A stretch of 64,000 bases of DNA. Source: CAG-411 sp963643465 (GTDB lineage Bacteria > Bacillota > Clostridia > Lachnospirales > Lachnospiraceae). The notes under the pieces are model-generated. The model had not been told where the DNA came from, did no database searches, and saw only the letters and a program-made list of their open reading frames with translations. Position numbers and translations under genes: made by a program. The stretch covers positions 1-64,000 of the forward strand of contig CAVIJT010000017.1 in NCBI GenBank assembly GCA_963643465.1, in the 5' to 3' direction. This document shows, in pieces, positions 57,743-64,000 of the stretch (positions are counted from its first letter, which is position 1; each line of letters begins with the position of its first letter).

Positions 57743-60700
57743 ATGAAAAAGAAAAGAATAGTAGCATTGTTGTGCGCAGGTATCATGTTATCTAGTTGCA
57801 TATATCCAATGGAGGGAAGCGTGCTAGTACAAGCAGCAGACTTGACGCAGGTAGATTCAAATGGTATCACATGGGAATATGAAGTTATGACTACTGCGGA
57901 TGGAAGCTATGCAAAGATTACAGATGTAGAGCTTTCTTTGGGAACTACAAAAGTAAACATTCCGTCAAAACTTGGTTCCTATACCGTAAAGGAGATTGAT
58001 TCTGCTTATAAAAGTTTATTTTATGAAAATACGGAACTTACCACAGTTTCTATTCCTAGTACAGTAACTACCATTGGAACGAAAGCTTTTTACCATTGTA
58101 CCGCATTGGAAAAAGTAACTTTTGCCAGTGAAAATAGCAAAGAGAGAGTGCTTACCATTGGTTCGGCTGCATTTTCTGGTTGCAGCAGATTGCGGGAAGT
58201 GGGATTGCCGGAAGGACTGGCAGAATTAAAAATCAACTCTGAGGCATTTGACAGTTGCCAGAACTTGGGGATTTCTGAGTTTTCTTGCCAAACTTCTATT
58301 GGCATGAATGCCTTTTACAATTGTGATTTTACCAATGTTGTGTTTAAAGAAGATGTGACAATTGGTGGAAGTGCTTTTGGAAGAGCTTTTAAAGAAGAAG
58401 ATCAGGTAAAGAAAACCATTGTATTTGAGAAAAATGTAAGTATGGGTGCCTATCAGTGTAATGCACCTCTTGCCTATAATCCAGGATTGACAGAAATTAC
58501 ATTTTGTGGAGATGTAAACCTTTGCGAAGGGGCCTTTCAAAATGATATTAATTTGGAGAAAATTACTTGGGGAACAAAGCTAGAGGGAATATATGCTTCT
58601 TATAATACCTTGATGGGACAGCAGGTTTTTTCAGGTTGTGAAAAATTAAAGACCTTTGCATTTCAGAAATTTGACGAGGATGTCAGTGTGTCTTTTGAGA
58701 ACTTTTATGGTTCTTTCCCAGAACTAGATACCGTTATCTATGAAGGTGATGTAACTACCAACTACTGGATTAATGCAAAAAATGTCATCTTTAAGGGACA
58801 TGTAAATATTTCAAAAGAATTGTCTGTATCTTCCTCCATCACCAAAAATATTTATTGCCATCAGTGGGATGTGGATTTTACAAATCTGAAAGCAAATAAC
58901 ATAAATTTTTACGGAATTTTGCCAAATGAAAAGGCTACAAACAGTGAATATAAATTGAAATCTTATGTAGAGAGCCAGACGGGAAGTATTTTGAAAAATA
59001 TAGTTTCTAGAGTAAATGTTACAAATGTTTCTACGGAATATAGTCTTGGAGACAAAAGTATAGATGAGCTTACCCTTACTCCAAAAGATTTAGATTTGGA
59101 AGTTACTGTTAATTATGTAAGTGGTTCCCAAAAAGAAGCAGAAATTATTTCTGAAGGAAATGGATATAATGGATATTTATTTTCCTATGGAACGTTAGCG
59201 GCAGATTTAAATAATGATTTTACTGTGTCCTATAGTAACTTGCAGGATGATTTTCAGGTTTTAATTGCATATCCTAAATTGGTTTGCATTATTGTAGAAA
59301 TGAAGAAAAGCGAGATTAATACCAGTAAGCAGGTTACTGTATTAGAAGGTGAAAATCAGTTAAAGAAAGAGGATATTATTGTCACTGCTGTGTATGATGA
59401 TGGAACTTATGTAGATGTGACGGCTGCGGATTCTTGTGTGATTTTGCCGCATACGATAGTAGTGGGTGATGATAATACGGTAATGGTAAAGTACACCAAT
59501 CCTGAGAATAATCAGTTTGTAATAGGAAGTGTACAGGTAACTGGAAGTGCAAAATCGGAATCAAAAGAAATTAAAGGAAGCTATAAGTATCAGGGAAACC
59601 AAGAAGGTGTTTTGGTAAACACTACCATTAAAAATGAGCAGTTTGAAGTCTATCAATTATATGACAATGGAACAATAGAATTGTTGGACCCGGATCAGTA
59701 TACCATTAGTACAACCGTTATAAATAAACTGGGGGATAATGCCATTGTAATTGAAACCAAAGATACAAAGAGAAAAACTACAGTAAATGTCAATGGTATT
59801 GGACTTGGAAGTTTGAGTGTGGACTACATTGGTGGAAAAAAAGCCTATGGAGATTCTTTGACTTTGTCCGATTTAGATGTAGTGGCAGTTTACAAAAATG
59901 GAGAAGTGGTTTCTTCTGCTTTGTTACAGGAGGATGTACATATTTTACCGGAGATATTAACGGAAGATGTGGTGAAAGATGGATATGCCACAGTGCAGGT
60001 AACCTATGCAGATCGCATAGCAGAAATTCAGGTTCCCGTAACGAAACTGGCAACCACAGCAACTCCGGTAGTTACCAAAGAACCAGTGCAAACCGAAATA
60101 GCCATTGCAACAGAGGACCCAGATATTTCTGAAACATTGGAACCTTCTGATGAAAAAGAACATACACCAAATCCTACAGGAAATATAGAAGTGCCAATCA
60201 CATCTCAAACTCCTGCAACAAATACCAGCGTTCCAAATGGAACAACAAAACCAACGGAAACAACAGAAGTGGCAGTTACAGCTACGCCTGTAGCAACGGT
60301 AGGAGTAACAGAGAGTAATGTACCTAGCGGTGGGGTAGATGCAGATATAGCAGCTACACCGGATCAGAATATGCAGGCAGAAATCCAAGCCTTTGAAAAT
60401 ACAAAACCGGTTCTTTCTGTAGAATCTCTTGGAGTAAAGTATAAATTGTCTTGGAAATGGAACGGTCAGCAGACTCCGGACAAATATATTTTATACTATT
60501 CCATTGATAATAAGGATTACAAAATTTTAAAAACAGTGGACGGTACAGTAAATTCTTACAAATATAGCAATGATGCAGCATTGATGGGTACCAAAGTGTA
60601 TTTTCGTGTGATGGCACAAAAAGAAATAGGGGGAAGCAATGTATCTTCTCAGATTTCTTCTAAAGTGGGAAAATGTTTGTTAGACCCGGTAAAAGAAGTA

Positions 60701-60979
60701 AACATTTATAGTAAGAATCACAAACTTTATATGACATGGGAAAGAAATAAAAAATGTAGCGGATATTTAGTTACACTTACCGTAAAATATAACAACAAAC
60801 TGAGAACGAAAAAGATTCGCATTACTTCCAAAAAGAAAAATCATTTGGTATTGACTTTGAAACAATTACAGAAAAAATTTAAAGTACGCAGTGGAGCAAA
60901 GATTTCTATTGTAAAATGGAGTGTGCAGTCATACTATAAATCTGGAAAAACATATGCCTATTCTGAAAAAGTAGGATGA
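57743..60979 (+). CDS. BspA-like LRR/Ig-like/Fn3 surface protein
   Basis: The 1078-residue product has an export signal containing LSSC (a possible lipobox) and a later AQA site near 31. Its N-terminal third has LRR_5 repeats (TIGTKAFYHCTALEKVTF, GSAAFSGCSRLREVGLP). The middle has Ig-like domains, including VLEGENQLKKEDIIVTAVYD. A Thr/Pro-rich linker (about 775-880) follows, then a fibronectin III-like domain (about 890-985, SWKWNGQQTPDKYILYYS) and a basic C terminus. It lacks a sortase signal. I chose the ATG at 57743 behind AGGAG over the TTG at 57725. Confidence 0.83.
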   Translation: MKKKRIVALLCAGIMLSSCIYPMEGSVLVQAADLTQVDSNGITWEYEVMTTADGSYAKITDVELSLGTTKVNIPSKLGSYTVKEIDSAYKSLFYENTELTTVSIPSTVTTIGTKAFYHCTALEKVTFASENSKERVLTIGSAAFSGCSRLREVGLPEGLAELKINSEAFDSCQNLGISEFSCQTSIGMNAFYNCDFTNVVFKEDVTIGGSAFGRAFKEEDQVKKTIVFEKNVSMGAYQCNAPLAYNPGLTEITFCGDVNLCEGAFQNDINLEKITWGTKLEGIYASYNTLMGQQVFSGCEKLKTFAFQKFDEDVSVSFENFYGSFPELDTVIYEGDVTTNYWINAKNVIFKGHVNISKELSVSSSITKNIYCHQWDVDFTNLKANNINFYGILPNEKATNSEYKLKSYVESQTGSILKNIVSRVNVTNVSTEYSLGDKSIDELTLTPKDLDLEVTVNYVSGSQKEAEIISEGNGYNGYLFSYGTLAADLNNDFTVSYSNLQDDFQVLIAYPKLVCIIVEMKKSEINTSKQVTVLEGENQLKKEDIIVTAVYDDGTYVDVTAADSCVILPHTIVVGDDNTVMVKYTNPENNQFVIGSVQVTGSAKSESKEIKGSYKYQGNQEGVLVNTTIKNEQFEVYQLYDNGTIELLDPDQYTISTTVINKLGDNAIVIETKDTKRKTTVNVNGIGLGSLSVDYIGGKKAYGDSLTLSDLDVVAVYKNGEVVSSALLQEDVHILPEILTEDVVKDGYATVQVTYADRIAEIQVPVTKLATTATPVVTKEPVQTEIAIATEDPDISETLEPSDEKEHTPNPTGNIEVPITSQTPATNTSVPNGTTKPTETTEVAVTATPVATVGVTESNVPSGGVDADIAATPDQNMQAEIQAFENTKPVLSVESLGVKYKLSWKWNGQQTPDKYILYYSIDNKDYKILKTVDGTVNSYKYSNDAALMGTKVYFRVMAQKEIGGSNVSSQISSKVGKCLLDPVKEVNIYSKNHKLYMTWERNKKCSGYLVTLTVKYNNKLRTKKIRITSKKKNHLVLTLKQLQKKFKVRSGAKISIVKWSVQSYYKSGKTYAYSEKVG

Positions 60980-61060
60980 TAATTTTCGTACAATGGTGTA
61001 TAGTAGTAGTGTAAGCTATGGCAAAAGCCGGATAAAACCATGAGTAAGGGAGAGAAGAAT

Positions 61061-61765
61061 ATGACAAGAGTACGAAAATTAACGATTACTATGTTGCTTG
61101 TTATGGCAATGTTGACTATGGGATGTGGAAGTAAAGATAAGGAAAATACAAAGACTACAGAAGCACCTGTGGTAACAGAGGAAGTTTCTCAGTCTGTGGC
61201 AGAGGAAACAGAAGTGCCACAGGAGACAGAGGATGTAGTAGAGCAAAATGCGGAAAAATCAGATTCTGCCGATGAGGAAGAACGTGCATCCAATTCTTCT
61301 ACTAACGAGGAAGAGGAAGAAGAGAGTGGAATTCGCATTTACTATGCAGATTCTCAGGCAGAACATTTATTATCTGAAAACATTGGAGAGGAAGAAGTAA
61401 GTACAGATTTGTTGCTTAGTCACCTTGCAAAGCATGATGTGATTTCGGATAAGACAACGATAAATAGCATCAATCAGACAAAAAGCGAAAGCAACGGAAC
61501 GAGTCTGACAGTAGATTTTTCGCAGGAGTTTCAAGATGATTTATTCACCCAGGGAACTGCTGGTGAATTTCTTATGATGGGAAGTGTAGTAAATACTTTT
61601 TTGAGAGCATATAATGCAGATAGTATGATTATTACAGTAAATGGAAACCCATTGGAAAGTGGACATTGTATTTACGAAAATCCTATGAAATTCTGTGAAG
61701 TGGACGAAAATGCAAGTGCAGATCAGGTGACACAACAGCTTTCAGAGGCACTGGGCGTAGAATAA
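61061..61765 (+). CDS. GerMN-domain lipoprotein
   Basis: The 234-residue product has a lipoprotein signal (LTMGCG, Cys near 23), an acidic Glu/Thr/Ser-rich linker (about 30-95), and a GerMN domain (about 98-230, GIRIYYADSQAEHLL ... SLTVDFSQEFQDD ... NTFLRAYNADSMIITVNG). GerM in Bacillus takes part in sporulation and germination; other GerMN lipoproteins act at the envelope. I chose the ATG at 61061 behind GGGAGAG; an ATG seven codons earlier lacks a good site. A SASP gene lies just downstream on the other strand. Confidence 0.85.
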   Translation: MTRVRKLTITMLLVMAMLTMGCGSKDKENTKTTEAPVVTEEVSQSVAEETEVPQETEDVVEQNAEKSDSADEEERASNSSTNEEEEEESGIRIYYADSQAEHLLSENIGEEEVSTDLLLSHLAKHDVISDKTTINSINQTKSESNGTSLTVDFSQEFQDDLFTQGTAGEFLMMGSVVNTFLRAYNADSMIITVNGNPLESGHCIYENPMKFCEVDENASADQVTQQLSEALGVE

Positions 61766-61793
61766 ATATAGGATAGAACGTGGCTTGCCATAT

Positions 61794-61833
61794 AAAAAAG
61801 GAACAAAGTGATTGCTCACTTTGTTCCTTTTTT
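61794..61833. terminator. Bidirectional terminator between GerMN and SASP genes
   Basis: GGAACAAAGTGA pairs perfectly with TCACTTTGTTCC around TTGC, flanked by A6 and T6. The last codons and stop of the SASP gene lie within the right arm. Confidence 0.92.
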
Positions 61834-62013
61834 GCTGTGAAGAATGCCTCCTATTTTTCCGCTTTCTTTTGAGGTTAGAGAACCCCAACCTTTAGAAAAT
61901 ACTTGGTCAATAAGGCCAAGTTCCTCTGCAACCTCATATTTCATTTGTTCTGCCTGTGGAAGTTTTTTTACATCTTCCCAACAACAAATTTCTTTTTTTT
62001 CTTTTTTTGTCAT
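61816..62013 (-). CDS. Small acid-soluble spore protein, alpha/beta-type
   Basis: These proteins coat spore DNA and protect it from UV and heat. The 65-residue product contains the family motif MKYEVAEELGLIDQV, then GWGSLTSKESGKIGG, matching the E-x-A-x-E-x-G and T-S-x-E-x-G-x-x-G-G elements. I chose the ATG at 62013 behind AAGGAAGG; the frame runs open to 62094, but the extra residues do not match. The stop overlaps the bidirectional terminator. It indicates a spore former. Confidence 0.88.
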   Translation of the reverse strand: MTKKEKKEICCWEDVKKLPQAEQMKYEVAEELGLIDQVFSKGWGSLTSKESGKIGGILHSKKGTK

Positions 62014-62082
62014 AGTAATCGCCTTCCTTTTTTTTAGTTTTTCCATGAGAAAAAAAAGTATGCGTGATTTCGCTCTCTTTAG

Positions 62083-62111
62083 TTGTGAAATCATGTAAAA
62101 TACGATATAAT
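62083..62111 (+). promoter_or_regulatory. Promoter for the methyltransferase-hslO genes
   Basis: TTGTGA (62083-62088), a 17-nt spacer and a perfect TATAAT (62106-62111). Downstream in the leader CGTTA ... TAACG with an inner CTTTAT/ATAGAG stem forms a hairpin (about 62134-62165). Confidence 0.7.
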
Positions 62112-62197
62112 GGGAGTTATTAGGTTACATGGTCGTTACAGAACTTTATCAAATAGAGCATAACGGCTGTGAGAGATTGTGTAAAGGAAGAAAAAAC

Positions 62198-62995
62198 ATG
62201 GAAGCATACACAGGATTTGCAGAGGTATACGATACTTTTATGGACAATGTACCTTACGAGGAATGGAGTCAGTATTTAATTGAAATACTGAAGGAATATG
62301 GCGTAGAAAAAGGGCTGGTTGCAGACCTTGGCTGTGGAACTGGAGCAATTACCGAGCGTTTGGCAGCTGCTGGCTATGATATGATTGGAATTGACAACTC
62401 AGAAGAGATGCTTTCTATTGCTCGGAATAAATTAGCAGGATATGAGGAGTCCGATTCCCGCAGAGGAATTTTATATCTTTTGCAGGATATGAGAGAGATG
62501 GAGCTTTACGGTACTGTAGATGCAGTTGTCAGTATTTGTGACAGCATAAATTACATTACAGAGGAAGAAGATTTGTTACAGGTATTTCAGCTTGTAAACA
62601 ATTATCTGGAAAAAGACGGTCTGTTTGTGTTTGATCTTAACACAGAGTATAAGTATAGAGAGATATTAGGCGATAAAAATATCTGTGAAAATAGAGAAGA
62701 TGCCAGTTTTATCTGGGAAAATTATTACTATCCGGAAGAACAGATTAATGAATATGACCTTACCATTTATGTAAGGGCAAAGGACCAGTTCTATGAGCGT
62801 TTAGAGGAAACCCATTATCAGCGTGCATACTCGCTGGAGCAAATTCGGGAACTGTTGGAGAGAGCTGGTATGCAGTTTGTGGCAGCCTACGATGCGTTTA
62901 CAAAAAATGCACCAAAACCGGATAGTGAGCGTATTTATATTATTGCCAGAGAAGGATTTCAAGAAAATAAATTTTATGATACAAAGGAGTCTTGA
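62198..62995 (+). CDS. Class I SAM-dependent methyltransferase
   Basis: The 265-residue product begins MEAYTGFAEVYDTFMDNVPYEEW (quoted as YTGFAEVYDTFM), typical of the Methyltransf_25 type. Motif I is VADLGCGTGAITERL (about 40-54), motif II IGIDNSEEML, and motif IV DAVVSICDSINY. The substrate is unknown. I chose the ATG at 62198 after AAAGGAAG; upstream in-frame residues to 62129 fall in the hairpin region. It is followed 53 nt later by hslO. Confidence 0.9.
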   Translation: MEAYTGFAEVYDTFMDNVPYEEWSQYLIEILKEYGVEKGLVADLGCGTGAITERLAAAGYDMIGIDNSEEMLSIARNKLAGYEESDSRRGILYLLQDMREMELYGTVDAVVSICDSINYITEEEDLLQVFQLVNNYLEKDGLFVFDLNTEYKYREILGDKNICENREDASFIWENYYYPEEQINEYDLTIYVRAKDQFYERLEETHYQRAYSLEQIRELLERAGMQFVAAYDAFTKNAPKPDSERIYIIAREGFQENKFYDTKES

Positions 62996-63048
62996 GAGCA
63001 GAGTCATTCTTAGTATCATGATATAGAGAAGTAGAAAGGTTGAAAATT

Positions 63049-63930
63049 ATGTCAGATTATATTGTGAGAGCAACTGCAGCAAATAATCAGATTCGAGTAT
63101 TTGCTGCAACGACAAAGGAATTGGTGGAATATGCTAGAGCAGCCCATAATACAAGTCCTGTTTCTACTGCAGCATTGGGAAGATTGCTGACAGGTGGAGT
63201 TATGATGGGAAGCATGATGAAAGGTGAGAAGGATTTGCTTACCTTACAAATTCAGTGTAACGGTCCGATTAAAGGACTGACTGTTACCGCAGATTCCAAG
63301 GGAAATGTAAAAGGGTACGCATATAATCCAAATGTGTTACTTCCGCCAAGTGATAAAGGAAAACTGGATGTAGGTAAGGCGTTAGATTTAGGTGTACTCA
63401 GTGTAATCAAGGACATGGGATTAAAAGAGCCATACATGGGACAGACGCAGTTGGTATCTGGAGAGATTGCAGAAGATCTGACCTACTATTTTGCCACTTC
63501 AGAGCAAGTGCCATCTGCAGTTGCATTAGGTGTCTTAATGGAGAAAGACAATACGGTTAAGCGGGCAGGTGGATTTATTATCCAACTTATGCCTTTTGCA
63601 GAAGATGGCTTAGCTGAAAAGCTGGAGGAAAAGTTAAAAGAGATGGCATCCATCACTGCTCTTTTAGAGAAGGGAATGACACCAGAGGATATCATTAATG
63701 AGATTCTTGGTGAATTTGGAGTAGAGATTATGGACACTCTTCCAGCAAAATTTTATTGTAATTGTTCCAAGGAGAGAGTGGAAAAAGCATTGATTAGTGT
63801 TGGTTCCAAAGAACTAAATTCTATGATTCAAGAGGGAAAACCAGTGGAATTAAGTTGTCATTTCTGTAATAGCAAATATACATTTGATATTGAGGAATTA
63901 AAGGAAACACTTATAAAAGCAAAAAGATAA
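63049..63930 (+). CDS. hslO: Redox-regulated chaperone Hsp33
   Basis: Hsp33 is activated by oxidative unfolding and holds unfolding proteins. The 293-residue product has the N-terminal domain starting SDYIVRATAANNQIRVFAA and segments such as HNTSPVSTAALGRLLTGG. Its C-terminal zinc redox switch has CNC (about residue 240) and CHFC (about 274). I chose the ATG at 63049 because AAAGG lies 9 nt upstream; a TTG three codons earlier is less likely. The gene before it is a methyltransferase. Confidence 0.95.
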   Translation: MSDYIVRATAANNQIRVFAATTKELVEYARAAHNTSPVSTAALGRLLTGGVMMGSMMKGEKDLLTLQIQCNGPIKGLTVTADSKGNVKGYAYNPNVLLPPSDKGKLDVGKALDLGVLSVIKDMGLKEPYMGQTQLVSGEIAEDLTYYFATSEQVPSAVALGVLMEKDNTVKRAGGFIIQLMPFAEDGLAEKLEEKLKEMASITALLEKGMTPEDIINEILGEFGVEIMDTLPAKFYCNCSKERVEKALISVGSKELNSMIQEGKPVELSCHFCNSKYTFDIEELKETLIKAKR

Positions 63931-63960
63931 CATAAAGAGGGAAGACAAAAGGAGGATATT

Positions 63961-64000
63961 ATGATTTACACATTAACACTTAGCCCTGCATTGGACTATA
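63961..64000 (+). CDS. PfkB-family sugar kinase, 5' fragment (probable 1-phosphofructokinase)
   Basis: Only the first 13 codons lie in the window: MIYTLTLSPALDY. This N terminus matches 1-phosphofructokinase and tagatose-6-phosphate kinase proteins, which begin MIYTVTLNPALD. AAAGGAGG stands before the ATG. The remainder of the gene lies beyond the window, so the exact substrate is uncertain. Confidence 0.7.
   Translation, partial: MIYTLTLSPALDY

Overview
The window looks like the chromosome of a spore-forming, low-GC Lachnospiraceae-type clostridium. The base composition is AT-rich, ribosome binding sites are strong AGGAGG type, and TTG/GTG starts occur. Other pointers are a zinc-type S14, an L17 with a long insertion, a KOW protein between map and infA, glnA next to an ANTAR regulator, GH13/CBM26 starch machinery, BspA-like surface proteins, an alpha/beta-type SASP and a GerMN lipoprotein. 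The genus cannot be fixed from the sequence alone.

Region 1 (1-17357) is the S10-spc-alpha ribosomal block: rpsJ, rplCDWB, rpsS, rplV, rpsC, rplP, rpmC, rpsQ, rplNXE, rpsZ, rpsH, rplFR, rpsE, rpmD, rplO, secY, adk, map, a KOW protein, infA, rpmJ, rpsMKD, rpoA, rplQ. It is not one seamless operon. A hairpin and a fresh promoter separate infA from rpmJ, and the 343-nt rpmJ-rpsM gap is packed with mutually exclusive hairpins, like a regulatory leader. Several other intercistronic gaps (rpsJ-rplC, rpsZ-rpsH, rpsE-rpmD) are also longer and more structured than usual. rplQ ends at a textbook terminator.

Region 2 (17400-25100) holds the ECF energizing module ecfA1-ecfA2-ecfT, truA, uppP, a Cof-type HAD phosphatase, glnA and an ANTAR protein whose receiver domain has lost its phosphorylation site. 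Region 3 (25113-33290) holds a methyltransferase, a large secreted protein with a degenerate C39-like domain, a short cobalamin methionine synthase and two family 2 glycosyltransferases. Region 4 (33421-47200) is mainly envelope: an LCP ligase, ilvH-ilvC, two tandem L,D-transpeptidases, a PP2C phosphatase/Ser-Thr kinase/Thr-Pro-rich membrane protein operon, and a convergent giant LRR/Big surface protein.

Region 5 (47496-53921) is stress and repair: mutY, a small GntR regulator in front of clpC, a conserved unknown protein, radA and a stand-alone chemoreceptor signalling tip. Region 6 (54390-64000) holds a secreted CBM26-GH13 amylase, a second LRR/Big surface protein, a GerMN lipoprotein, a SASP, a methyltransferase, hslO and the first codons of a PfkB-family kinase.

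The most interesting unexplained signals are non-coding. A 93-bp intergenic element is present three times with no gaps between copies, plus one degenerate copy whose changes are compensatory in two hairpins. There is also a family of GTTAC/GTAAC-capped hairpins, the rpmJ-rpsM leader, and a bistable palindrome cluster upstream of the phosphatase/kinase operon. I saw no CRISPR array, tRNA, rRNA, insertion sequence or prophage.
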